Made by a program: the position numbers and the translations under genes
The notes under the pieces: generated by a model
Told to the model about the DNA's origin: nothing
Databases searched by the model: none
The model's input: only the letters and a program-made list of their open reading frames with translations
Assembly: GCF_012163135.1 (NCBI RefSeq)
Contig: NZ_JAAVUP010000003.1
Location: 586,283 to 650,282, forward strand
Direction: 5' to 3'
Origin: Neoroseomonas oryzicola
GTDB lineage: Bacteria; Pseudomonadota; Alphaproteobacteria; Acetobacterales; Acetobacteraceae
DNA length: 64,000 nt
In this document: piece by piece, positions 1-8,712 of the stretch
Position numbering within the stretch: position 1 is the first letter of the stretch
How the letters are laid out: every line of letters begins with the position of its first letter

Positions 1-16
1 TCTACCGGCGCGCGGC

Positions 17-991
17 ATGACGGCACGGCCCCCGGTCACGGTGATCGGCGGCTATCTCGGCGCCGGCAAGACCACCCTGCTCAACGCCATCCTCGCGCAG
101 GGGACCGGCCTGCGCGTCGCCGTGCTGGTGAACGATTTCGGCGAGGTCAACATCGACGAATCACTCGTCGTCGCGCATGACGGCGAGACGATGAGCCTCG
201 CCAATGGCTGCATCTGCTGCTCCGTCGCCGGCGGCTTCGGCAGCGCCATCGGCGCGGTGCTCAGGCGCGCCGGCGAGATCGACGCTATCGTGATCGAGGC
301 GAGCGGCGTCGCCGAGCCCGGCAAGGTGGCCGAGATCGCCGCCGCCTTCCGCCTGCGGGTGGACGGCGTGCTGGTCGTGGCCGATGCGGAGCAGGTGCGC
401 AGCCAGGCGGCGAACACCTATGTCGGGGAGAGCGTGCTGCGCCAGCTCGCCCAGGCGGACCTGATCCTCGTCAACAAGACGGACCTCGTCGACACGGCCA
501 CGCTCGGCGCGCTGCGCGATTGGCTGGACACAGCGGCACCGGGAACGAAGCGGATCGAGACGGTGCGTGGAGACGCGCCGCTGGCGGTGCTGCTCGGGAT
601 CGCGAAGGGGCGGCCGCGCCTCGTCGCGGATGACGGCCCGGGGCCGGACCACGCGCGGGTCTATCGCAGCTGGACGATCGCCCGGTCTGAGCCGTTGACA
701 GATGAGGCGTTCGATCGGCTGGCCGCGCGCCTGTCGCGCGAGGCGATCCGCGCCAAAGGGTTCGTGCGCATGGCGGCGGCGCCGGGGGTGCGGCTGCTCT
801 ACCAGCAGGTCGGTGGGCGCTGGACGCTGACGGAGGAAGGCGCCTGGCCGGCATCGGGCGGGCGGACGCGGATCGTCGCGATCGGACTCTCCGTCGCGGC
901 GCCAGCGCAACGGACGAAGGGAAGGGGGACGGGTCTGCCGGAAAGGCCGGCAAGCTCGCGGATTCCGTCGTGCTCTCGGACAATCCGATGA
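17..991 (+). CDS. CobW/COG0523-family metal-handling GTPase
   Basis: P-loop GTPase of the G3E/COG0523 family, whose members bind GTP and handle zinc or another metal for target proteins. Seen: Walker A GGYLGAGKTTLL (residues 11-22), the metal-binding CICC motif (65-68), EASGVAEP (about 93-100) and the guanine-specificity motif NKTD (152-155). The C-terminal CobW domain begins near residue 215 and runs to about RTRIVAIG near 283. The last 40 or so residues are Arg/Pro/Ser-rich and unlike the usual short family C-terminus, so the natural end may have been lost by a frameshift. The exact substrate metal cannot be told. Upstream DNA is cut off, so a Zur-type operator cannot be checked. Confidence 0.85.
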   Translation: MTARPPVTVIGGYLGAGKTTLLNAILAQGTGLRVAVLVNDFGEVNIDESLVVAHDGETMSLANGCICCSVAGGFGSAIGAVLRRAGEIDAIVIEASGVAEPGKVAEIAAAFRLRVDGVLVVADAEQVRSQAANTYVGESVLRQLAQADLILVNKTDLVDTATLGALRDWLDTAAPGTKRIETVRGDAPLAVLLGIAKGRPRLVADDGPGPDHARVYRSWTIARSEPLTDEAFDRLAARLSREAIRAKGFVRMAAAPGVRLLYQQVGGRWTLTEEGAWPASGGRTRIVAIGLSVAAPAQRTKGRGTGLPERPASSRIPSCSRTIR

Positions 992-1062
992 CGGAGGACT
1001 CGGAAAACCCCATGGCATTGAAGGGCATGGGGACGATCGCGGAGGGGATGAGCGTCGATTGC

Positions 1063-1090
1063 GCCTGAAGGCGCGGCGTCGGCTTCAGGC
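1063..1090. terminator. hairpin over the glnD stop codon
   Basis: Perfect 8-bp inverted repeat GCCTGAAG / CTTCAGGC with a 12-base loop. It overlaps the glnD stop codon and lies in the gap between the convergent cobW-like gene and glnD. There is no clear T-run, so the terminator role is an inference. Confidence 0.35.
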
Positions 1091-3904
1091 CTTCTCCGCC
1101 GCTGCCCGCGGCCCCACGCCGCCACCGCCCGGCGCCTCCGCGCTTTCCAGCGCCTTCTCCAGCGCCTTGCGCAGCGTGCCGAGCTTGCGCTCGTTCTCGA
1201 CCTTCAGGCCGAAGACGTCCTTCACGTAGAAGACGTCGACCGCGCGCACGCCATAGGTGGTGATGTGCGCCGAGGCGATCTGCAGCCCCTGGTCGCTGAT
1301 CGCCGCCGTGACGTCGTGCAGCAGGCCCGGCCGGTCGCGCCCGTTCACCTCGATGACGGTGTGGGTGTTGGATGCGTGGTTGTCGATCACGACGCGCGGC
1401 GGGACGGTCACGGCGCGCAGCCGCGCGGGTTCGCGCTTCAGCTTGCGGATCTCGTCGCGCAGCCGCAGCCGGCCCGACAGCGCCTGCTCGATCAGCACGG
1501 ACAGCCGCGCGAGGCGGTGCGGTGCCTCGAAGGCGCCGCCCTGGGCGTCCTGCACCCAGAAGGTGTCGAGCGCCATGCCGTCGGTCATGGTGTGGATGCG
1601 CGCATCGACGATCGATGCGCCCGCGACCGCGAGCGCGCCCGCGATCTTGCTGAACAGGCCCGGATGGTCGGTGCAGTAGACCGTCACCTCGGTCACCGCG
1701 CGGCTGTCGAGGACGCGGGTGCGGACCGTGAGCGGCGCCTTCTCCTCCTTCGCCTCCTGGATCATGGCGGCGTGGCGGGCATGGGTCTCGGGGTCGAAGG
1801 ACAGCCAGTAGCCGGGGTAGCCGAGCTCGAGGAAGGCATCGACCTCGGCCTTGGGCCGGTCGGCGAGCAGAAGTGCCGCGGCTTCCTTGGCGCGGGCGAC
1901 GCGCACGTCGCGCTCGGGCACCGAGAGCCCACCGGCGAGCACTTCGGCCACGCGCCAGTACAGCTCGCGCAGCAGCGTCGCCTTCCAGTTGTTCCACACC
2001 TTCGGCCCGACGGCGCGCATGTCCGCGACCGTGAGGACCAGCAGCAGGCGGAGCCGTTCGGGCGACTGAACCACCTCGGCGATGTCGAGGATGGTCTTGG
2101 GGTCCTCGATGTCGCGCTTGAAGGCGGTCTGGCTGATCAGCAGGTGATGCAGCACGAGCCAGGAGACGGTCTCGGTCTCCTCCGGCGTCAGGCCGAGCAG
2201 CGGGCAGATCTGCTGGGCGAGCTGCGCGCCGGTCTCGGAATGGTCGCCGCCGCGGCCCTTCGCGATGTCGTGCAGCAGCACCGCGACATAGAGCGCGCGG
2301 CGCGACTGCAGCTGCCCGATCAGTTCCGAGGCGACCGGGGCGATTTCGCCGAGCTCGTTGCGCTCGAGCGCGCCGAGCACGCCCACCGCCTCGATGGTGT
2401 GCTCGTCGACGGTGTAGACATGGTAGGTGTCGAACTGCATCAGCCCGACGATGCGCTGCCAGTCCGGCAGCAGGCGGGAGATCAGCCCGGCCTCGTTCAG
2501 CAGCCTGAGCCAGGTCGCCGGATCGCGGCCCGAAAGCAGGTCGAGAAACTCGGCACTCGCCTCCTTCTCCCCGCGCAGCCGCGCGACGTGGCGCGCATGG
2601 CGGACGATGGCGCGGAAGGCGAGCGGATGGATGTCGAGCCCGCGGTCCCGCGCCATGCGGAAGATCCGCAGCATCAGCACCGGGTCGATGGTGAAGTCGT
2701 GGCCCGGGGCCGCGATGATCTTGCCGTCGGCAAGCGCGAAGCCCGCCTCGGTCAGCGCCTTGTCCGAGGCCGGCACCACGGCGGGCGGGCCGAGCGAGGC
2801 GCGCTCGATCGCCGGTTCCAGGATGCGGGTGAAGCGCGCGACTTCCCGGACGTTGAGGAAGAAGTGCTTCATGAAGCGTTCGACGCCGTCCTGCAGGCCG
2901 TGGCGCGTGTAGCCCATGCGGGCGCCGACGACGGGCTGCAGGTCGAAGGTCAGGCGTTCCTCGGCGCGGCCGGTCACCAGGTGCAGGTGGAAGCGGACGG
3001 TCCAGAAGAAGTCCCAGGCGCGCTTGATGGCGCGCGCCTCCTCGGGCAGCAGCAGGCCGCCGCCCGGCGTGTGCGCGCCGACCAGCTCGGGCATGCGCTG
3101 CACGTTGAAGGCATAGCGCGCGAGCCAGTAGAGCGTCTGCAGGTCGCGCAGTCCGCCGCGACCTTCCTTGACGTGGGGTTCGACCAGGAAGGCGCTCTCG
3201 CCGTAGCGGGCGTGGCGCTGGTGGCGCTCGGCGCGCTTGGCCGCGAGGAAGGGCTTGAGGCCCCATTCCGCGCGCGCCTTGCGGAAGGCCTCGGCGAAGC
3301 GTTCGAAGATGCCGGCCTCGCCGGCGATGTGACGGGCGTCGAGCAGCGCGGTCAGCACCGTCGCGTCGCCCTTGGCATCCACCAGGCAGTCATGGCGCGA
3401 CCGCGTGGCGTGCCCGACCTTCAGCCCGAGGTCCCACAGCAGGTAGAGCATGAACTCGACCGACTGCTTGCCGCGCGGGCTCATCGCCGCATCGGTCAGG
3501 AACAGCAGGTCGATGTCCGAGAAGGGGGCGAGCACGCCGCGCCCGTAGCCGCCGGTCGCGACCAGCGCCCAGGGCTTGTCGCCGGGCGCGGGCGGGATCG
3601 TCGCCTCGGTGTAGGCGTGGATGCCGACCATCACCGTGTCGGTCATGGCAGCGAGCCAGCGCGCGGCGGCGAGGCCGGAGATGTCGTGCGCCTCGAAGGC
3701 CTGCTGGACGCGGTTCTGGATGCGGCCGAGATGGCGGCGCAGCAGCGTCACGGCTTCGTCGCGCGGCACCGGCCGGCCATTGGGCATCAGGTCGGCGATC
3801 AGCGAGGCGAAGACGACAGGGGGTTCCCCCGCCACGGGAGCCGGCCGGGGGGCCGGACCCTCGGCGGATCCAGCGGTCGGGCCGGCGTCGTCCAGGGATG
3901 TCAT
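1085..3904 (-). CDS. glnD: [protein-PII] uridylyltransferase/uridylyl-removing enzyme GlnD
   Basis: Cytoplasmic nitrogen sensor that adds UMP to PII proteins when glutamine is low and removes it when glutamine is high. Seen in 939 residues (usual family length): the nucleotidyltransferase motif GGYGRGVLAPFSDIDLL (residues 118-134) with both catalytic Asp residues; a GlnD-type helical region; an HD hydrolase domain with LLHDIAKGRGGDHSE near residue 540; and two C-terminal ACT domains that begin near VTVYCTDHPGLFSK and VIEVNGRDRPGLLH. The N-terminal 30 residues are a disordered extension. It starts 15 bases after the mutS stop on the same strand, so mutS and glnD are probably cotranscribed. Confidence 0.97.
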   Translation of the reverse strand: MTSLDDAGPTAGSAEGPAPRPAPVAGEPPVVFASLIADLMPNGRPVPRDEAVTLLRRHLGRIQNRVQQAFEAHDISGLAAARWLAAMTDTVMVGIHAYTEATIPPAPGDKPWALVATGGYGRGVLAPFSDIDLLFLTDAAMSPRGKQSVEFMLYLLWDLGLKVGHATRSRHDCLVDAKGDATVLTALLDARHIAGEAGIFERFAEAFRKARAEWGLKPFLAAKRAERHQRHARYGESAFLVEPHVKEGRGGLRDLQTLYWLARYAFNVQRMPELVGAHTPGGGLLLPEEARAIKRAWDFFWTVRFHLHLVTGRAEERLTFDLQPVVGARMGYTRHGLQDGVERFMKHFFLNVREVARFTRILEPAIERASLGPPAVVPASDKALTEAGFALADGKIIAAPGHDFTIDPVLMLRIFRMARDRGLDIHPLAFRAIVRHARHVARLRGEKEASAEFLDLLSGRDPATWLRLLNEAGLISRLLPDWQRIVGLMQFDTYHVYTVDEHTIEAVGVLGALERNELGEIAPVASELIGQLQSRRALYVAVLLHDIAKGRGGDHSETGAQLAQQICPLLGLTPEETETVSWLVLHHLLISQTAFKRDIEDPKTILDIAEVVQSPERLRLLLVLTVADMRAVGPKVWNNWKATLLRELYWRVAEVLAGGLSVPERDVRVARAKEAAALLLADRPKAEVDAFLELGYPGYWLSFDPETHARHAAMIQEAKEEKAPLTVRTRVLDSRAVTEVTVYCTDHPGLFSKIAGALAVAGASIVDARIHTMTDGMALDTFWVQDAQGGAFEAPHRLARLSVLIEQALSGRLRLRDEIRKLKREPARLRAVTVPPRVVIDNHASNTHTVIEVNGRDRPGLLHDVTAAISDQGLQIASAHITTYGVRAVDVFYVKDVFGLKVENERKLGTLRKALEKALESAEAPGGGGVGPRAAAEKA

Positions 3905-3919
3905 CGATCCGTAGACTAT

Positions 3920-6601
3920 CTACTCCGCGCCGGGAGGGACAGGCCCCAGCAGCGATTTCAGGCGGTAGATCGCATCGAGCGCCTCTCGCGGGCTGAGCGA
4001 GTCCGCATCGATCTCCGCCAGTGCGGCGAGCGCGGGGCTCGCGGCCGGGGCCTCGGCCGGCGGCGCGGCGGCGGGCCGGGCGAACAGCGGCAGTTCGTCC
4101 GACAGCGGATCGAGGCCGCGCGCCCGGGCTTCCAGCGCCTTCAGCACTTCCTGCGCGCGCATCAGCACCGGGCGCGGCACCCCGGCCAGGCGGGCGACGT
4201 GCACGCCCCAGGATTTCTCGGCCGCGCCCGGGCCCACGCGGTGCTCGAAGACCACCTCGCCGCGCCATTCGCGCACCTGCATGTGGGCGGGCGCGAGTTC
4301 CGGAAGTTTGCCCGCCAGCGCCGTCAATTCATGGAAATGGGTGGCGAAGATGGTGCGGCAGCGGATGCGGTCGTGCAGCGCCTCCAGCACCGACCAGGCG
4401 ATGGCGAGCCCGTCCCAGGTCGCGGTGCCACGCCCGACCTCATCCAGCACGACAAGCGATCGCGAGGTCGCCTGGTTCAGGATCGCCGCCGTCTCGGCCA
4501 TCTCGACCATGAAGGTCGACCGGCCGCCGGCGATGTCGTCCGCCGCGCCGACGCGGGAGAACAGGCGGTCCGTGAGCCCCAGCCGGGCGCGTTCCGCCGG
4601 CACGAAGAGCCCCGCCTGGGCGAGGATGACCAGCAGCGCGTTCTGCCGCAGGAAGGTCGACTTGCCGGCCATGTTCGGGCCGGTGAGCAGGCAGAGCCGC
4701 CGCCCCGCCGAGAGGTCGCAATCGTTCGGCACGAAGGCCGGGCCGCGCGCGCGGGCGAGGGCGGCTTCCACCACCGGATGGCGGCCCGCCACCACGGCGA
4801 AGTCCGCGCGGTCGGTCACCTCCGGTCGGCACCAGGTCCCGTCGGCGGCCAGTTCGGCCGCCGCGGCATGGACGTCGAGTTCCGCCATCGCCGCCGCAGT
4901 CGACGCGATGCCAGGCGCGGCGGCGAGGCACAGCCGGCGCAGATGCTGCGCGACCATGCGTTCCCGCTTCGCCGCCTGCTCCCCGGCCTCCGCCACGCGG
5001 CGGTCCAGTTCGGCGAGCGCGGTGCAGGTGAAGCGCATCGCATTCGCCATGGTCTGGCGATGGACCGGCGCGTGCGGGCCGTCCTTCGCACCTTCGCGCA
5101 GCAGCTTCTCCCCGGCGGCGGCGGGCACTTCCGCGAGGAAGCCGAATTGCTGGTGGTGGCGGATCTTCAGGCTCGCCACGCCCCAGGCCTGGGCCAGGTC
5201 CATCTGCAGGGCCGCGATCGCGTCCCGCGCGCCGTCCCGCAGGCGCCGCAGGGCATCGAGTTCCCCGTCATAGCCGGTGGCCACCAGGCCGCCATCCTCG
5301 AGCCGCGCGGGCAGCGGGTCGGCCAGCGCGCGGGCGAGTTCGGCGCGCGGGCCGTCGGCCGGCACCAGCGCGGTGCGCGCGGCAACGACCAGCGGCGGGA
5401 TCGGCGGTGCGGCGGTCACGGCATCGAGTGCGGCCGCCATGGCCTCGGCCCGCCCCAGCCCGTCGCGGATGGCGCCGAGGTCGCGCGGCGCGAAGCGATC
5501 CAGCGACAGCCGCGCCAGCGCGCGGGCCATGTCTGGCGCCCCCTTCAGCGCCGCGCGCAGCGCGCCGCGCACCGCCTCGGCCGCCAGCAGGAAATCCACC
5601 GCGTCGTGGCGCGCGGCGATCGGCGCCGCCTCGGCCAGCGGTGCGGCGAGCCGCGCGGCGAGTTCCCGCGCGCCGGCCGCCGTCACCGTGCGGTCCACCG
5701 CGCCGAGCAGCGAATGGCGCGGGTCGCCGCGCTCGCTGCGCAGGATCTCGAGGCTGCGGCGCGTCGCGCCGTCCATCTGCAGCACGCCGCGCCCGCCCGA
5801 GGGCACCGGCGGCGCGAGGCGCGGCAGCGCACCCGCCTGGGTCAGCCGCACATAGTCCACCGCCATCGCCGCTGCGGCGACTTCCTCGGGTACGAAGGCG
5901 CCGAAGCCTTCCAGCGTCGAGACGCCGAAAGCCTCCGCGAGCCGCCGTGTCCCGTCGCGCGGGGGCGCGACATGGGCGGTGCGTTCGGCGAGCATCAGCA
6001 GCGCCGGGCTGCGGGCCAGGTCCTCGGGCGCGAGGATCTCCGCGGGTTCGAGCCGGGCCAGCAGCGCGGCCAGGTCCACGGCGGCCAGGCTCTCGGTGCC
6101 GAAGGCGCCGGTGGTCACGTCGAGCCAGGCGGCCCCCAGCCGATCCTCCGCCGGCGCGAGGGCCAGCAGCCAGGCGGGGCGCGAGGCCTCGAGCAGCGAT
6201 TCCTCGGTCACCGTGCCGGGGGTGACGATCCGCACCACCTCGCGCCGGATGGTCGGCGCCTTGCGGCGCTTCTGCTCCTCGGGCGTCTCGGTCTGGTCGC
6301 AGATGGCGACGCGGAAGCCCTGGCGGATCAGTTTCGCGAGGTAGGATTCCACCGCATGGGCCGGCACGCCGCACAGCGCGACCTTCTCGCCGCGATGCTC
6401 GCCCCGGTAGGACAGCGCGATGTCGAGCGCCGCGGCGGCGATCTCGGCATCGCCGAACAGCATCTCGAAGAAGTCGCCCATGCGGAAGAAGATCAGCGCG
6501 TCCGGATGCGCGGCCTTGGCGACGAACCATTGCGCCAGCGCCGGGGTCGCGCCCTCGGCGGGTGGAATCGGCTTGCTCTCGAGGGGCGAGGGGGCTGACA
6601 T
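3920..6601 (-). CDS. mutS: DNA mismatch repair ATPase MutS
   Basis: Recognises mismatches and small loops and recruits MutL. Complete, 893 residues. The N-terminal mismatch-binding Phe-x-Glu motif is in RMGDFFEMLF (F44, E46). The connector, lever and clamp domains follow. The C-terminal ABC-type ATPase carries Walker A GPNMAGKSTF near residue 640 and Walker B DEVGRGTATWDG near 720. It is the first gene of a mutS-glnD operon and diverges from the VOC gene across only about 42 bases, so both promoters must lie in or next to that short gap. Confidence 0.98.
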   Translation of the reverse strand: MSAPSPLESKPIPPAEGATPALAQWFVAKAAHPDALIFFRMGDFFEMLFGDAEIAAAALDIALSYRGEHRGEKVALCGVPAHAVESYLAKLIRQGFRVAICDQTETPEEQKRRKAPTIRREVVRIVTPGTVTEESLLEASRPAWLLALAPAEDRLGAAWLDVTTGAFGTESLAAVDLAALLARLEPAEILAPEDLARSPALLMLAERTAHVAPPRDGTRRLAEAFGVSTLEGFGAFVPEEVAAAAMAVDYVRLTQAGALPRLAPPVPSGGRGVLQMDGATRRSLEILRSERGDPRHSLLGAVDRTVTAAGARELAARLAAPLAEAAPIAARHDAVDFLLAAEAVRGALRAALKGAPDMARALARLSLDRFAPRDLGAIRDGLGRAEAMAAALDAVTAAPPIPPLVVAARTALVPADGPRAELARALADPLPARLEDGGLVATGYDGELDALRRLRDGARDAIAALQMDLAQAWGVASLKIRHHQQFGFLAEVPAAAGEKLLREGAKDGPHAPVHRQTMANAMRFTCTALAELDRRVAEAGEQAAKRERMVAQHLRRLCLAAAPGIASTAAAMAELDVHAAAAELAADGTWCRPEVTDRADFAVVAGRHPVVEAALARARGPAFVPNDCDLSAGRRLCLLTGPNMAGKSTFLRQNALLVILAQAGLFVPAERARLGLTDRLFSRVGAADDIAGGRSTFMVEMAETAAILNQATSRSLVVLDEVGRGTATWDGLAIAWSVLEALHDRIRCRTIFATHFHELTALAGKLPELAPAHMQVREWRGEVVFEHRVGPGAAEKSWGVHVARLAGVPRPVLMRAQEVLKALEARARGLDPLSDELPLFARPAAAPPAEAPAASPALAALAEIDADSLSPREALDAIYRLKSLLGPVPPGAE

Positions 6602-6643
6602 GCCCTGGCTCTAGACCGGAAACCGGCGATGAGGGAGGGCGAG

Positions 6644-7048
6644 ATGCAGCTCGAAGGGCTCGACCACGCGAACCTGCGGTGCCGTCCGCAGGACCTGCCA
6701 GCCGCTCTGGCCTTCTATCGCGACCTGCTGGGCCTGCAGGAAGGGCCGCGGCCGAACTTCGATTTCCCGGGGCATTGGCTCTATGCCGGGGGGCGGCCGA
6801 TCCTGCACCTCGCCTCCCGCGACACGGTCGGGCCGCCGGAAGGCCCGGCCCATGGCGCCTCCTTCGAGCACATCGCCTTCCGCGCGAAGGACCTGCCCGG
6901 GGTGCGGGCGGCGCTGGCCGACCGCAAGATCGCCTATGCCGAGGCGCCGCTGCCCGGCTTCCCGCTGCACCAGCTCTTCCTCACCGACCCGTTCGGGCTG
7001 CGGGTGGAACTGACCTTCGACATGACGGACCCGTCCAACGCCGCCTGA
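6644..7048 (+). CDS. VOC-family (glyoxalase/bleomycin-resistance fold) protein
   Basis: A 134-residue vicinal-oxygen-chelate protein, small and cytoplasmic. Seen: the opening LDHANLRC with a likely first metal-ligand His, paired beta-alpha-beta-beta-beta halves, FEHIAFRAKDL in the middle and the ending DPFGLRVELTFD typical of the family, with a likely Glu ligand. I chose the ATG at 6644 because the purine-rich GAGGGAGGGCGAG just upstream is a good ribosome site. An in-frame ATG at 6629 would sit upstream of that site. Members include glyoxalases, dioxygenases and resistance proteins. The substrate is not predictable here. Confidence 0.8.
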   Translation: MQLEGLDHANLRCRPQDLPAALAFYRDLLGLQEGPRPNFDFPGHWLYAGGRPILHLASRDTVGPPEGPAHGASFEHIAFRAKDLPGVRAALADRKIAYAEAPLPGFPLHQLFLTDPFGLRVELTFDMTDPSNAA

Positions 7049-7125
7049 CGCGCGGGTTCCCCTTCCTCCGCCCGCGGCCTAGCCTGCCCCGGGAGGGCGC
7101 GCCACGACGCCCGAGGAGGATGTCC

Positions 7126-8703
7126 ATGATCCGTCGCCGTACCCTGTTCGCCGCCGGCGCCGCGGGGATGCTCGCCGCGCCCGCGCTCGGCCAGAACAGC
7201 CGCGCCAGCACGCTGCGCTTCATCCCGCAGGCCAATCTCAGCGTGCTCGACCCGATCTTCACCACGGCGACCGTCACCGGCAACCACGGCTACTACGTCT
7301 ACGACACGCTCTACGGCGTGGACGAGAAGCTGGCGCCCAAGCCCCAGATGGTCGAGGCGCACGAGACCTCCGCCGACGGGCTGACCTGGAAGTTCCGCCT
7401 GCGTCCCGGGCTGCGCTTCCACGACGACACGCCGGTCCGCTCCGCGGACTGCATCGCCTCGATCAAGCGCTGGTGCGCGCGCGAGCCCTTCGGGCAACTC
7501 CTCGCCCGCGTGACGGAGGAATGGAGCGCCGTCGACGACCGCACCTTCCAGGTGCGGCTGAAGCGCAGCTTCCCGCTGATGCTCGACGCGCTCGCCAAGC
7601 CCGATTCCTCGACGCTGTTCATCATGCCCGAGCGCCTGGCCAGCACCGATCCGGGCCGCGCGGTGACCGAGGTGGTCGGCTCCGGCCCCTTCCGCTTCCT
7701 GCCCGGCGAGTACAATTCCGGCAGCAAGGTGGTCTACGAGAAGTTCGCCGGCTACGTGCCGCGGCAGGAGGCGCCGTCCTGGACCTCGGGTGCCAAGGTC
7801 GCGAACTTCCAGCGCATCGAGTGGCACATCCTGCCCGATGCCGCGACCGCCGCGGCCGCGCTGCAGAACGGCGAGATGGACTGGTGGGAGCGCCCGCACC
7901 CCGACCTCGGCCCGCTGCTCGCCCGGTCGCGCGACGTGCGGCGCGAGGTGACCGACCCGCTCGGGCGCCTCGCGGTGATGCGCATGAACTGCCTGCATCC
8001 GCCCTTCGACGATCCGCGCGTCCGCAAGGCGGTGCGGCTGTCCGTCGCGCAGGAGGAATACATGCGCGCCTCGCGCGGCGATGCGCGGGAGGACTGGGAC
8101 CTCTGCCGCAGCCTCTGGCCGCGCGGCACGCCCTATTACCGCGACGAGGGCGAGGCGATGATGCCCGGGAACCTCGACCGCGCGCGCGCCGCGCTGCGGG
8201 AGGCCGGCTACGCCGATCAGAAGGCGGTCATCATCAACCCGACCGACTTCCCCGACATCGGCCCGCTCGGCCAGGTCTCCGCCGACCGGCTGAAGCGCAT
8301 CGGCATGAACATCGAACTGGCCGAGACCGACTGGGGCACCGTGGTCCAGCGCCGCAACAACCGCGAGACGATCGACAAGGGCGGCTGGTCGATGCTGCAC
8401 ACGACCGGCGGCGCCACGGCCTGGGCCAATCCCGCGCTGTCCTTCCTGGTGCGCGGGCAGGGGCTGCGCGGGTGGTTCGGCTGGTGGCGCAACGACCGCG
8501 CCGAGGAACTCGCCGAGGCCTGGCTCTTCGCCACCGACGCGGACCGGCAGAAGGCGCTGGCGACCGAGCTCGGCACGCTCGCGCTCGAGGACGTCTCCTT
8601 CGTTCCGCTCGGGCAGTTCCGCATCCGCACCGCCTTCCGCCGCGACATCAGCGGCATCCTGGAGGGCTCCTCGCCCTATCCGTGGAACGTGCGGCGGGGG
8701 TAG
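7126..8703 (+). CDS. ABC transporter substrate-binding protein, family 5 (peptide/nickel type)
   Basis: Periplasmic receptor of a peptide-type ABC importer, 525 residues. Seen: a twin-arginine-like signal RRRTLFAAGAAGMLAAPALG, then the SBP_bac_5 fold with LKPQ-like APKPQMVEAHE, WKFRLRPGLRFHDDTPV and a late LGQFRIRTAFRR segment. The start at 7126 has GAGGAGGA 5-6 bases upstream. A second ATG at 7120 overlaps that site and is less likely. No permease or ATPase gene is nearby, so the receptor is an orphan within this window. It ends 9 bases before aspD, which suggests cotranscription. The ligand is unknown; an acidic or peptide ligand would fit the neighbour but is a guess. Confidence 0.88.
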   Translation: MIRRRTLFAAGAAGMLAAPALGQNSRASTLRFIPQANLSVLDPIFTTATVTGNHGYYVYDTLYGVDEKLAPKPQMVEAHETSADGLTWKFRLRPGLRFHDDTPVRSADCIASIKRWCAREPFGQLLARVTEEWSAVDDRTFQVRLKRSFPLMLDALAKPDSSTLFIMPERLASTDPGRAVTEVVGSGPFRFLPGEYNSGSKVVYEKFAGYVPRQEAPSWTSGAKVANFQRIEWHILPDAATAAAALQNGEMDWWERPHPDLGPLLARSRDVRREVTDPLGRLAVMRMNCLHPPFDDPRVRKAVRLSVAQEEYMRASRGDAREDWDLCRSLWPRGTPYYRDEGEAMMPGNLDRARAALREAGYADQKAVIINPTDFPDIGPLGQVSADRLKRIGMNIELAETDWGTVVQRRNNRETIDKGGWSMLHTTGGATAWANPALSFLVRGQGLRGWFGWWRNDRAEELAEAWLFATDADRQKALATELGTLALEDVSFVPLGQFRIRTAFRRDISGILEGSSPYPWNVRRG

Positions 8704-8712
8704 CGCGCGGCG

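Noticed and set aside
1265-6598. A 1777-codon open frame on the plus strand opposite glnD and mutS
   Set aside because: The sequence is Arg/Ala/Gly-rich with no recognisable domains, and both strands' other frames in this GC-rich DNA stay open by chance. The real genes are glnD and mutS on the minus strand.
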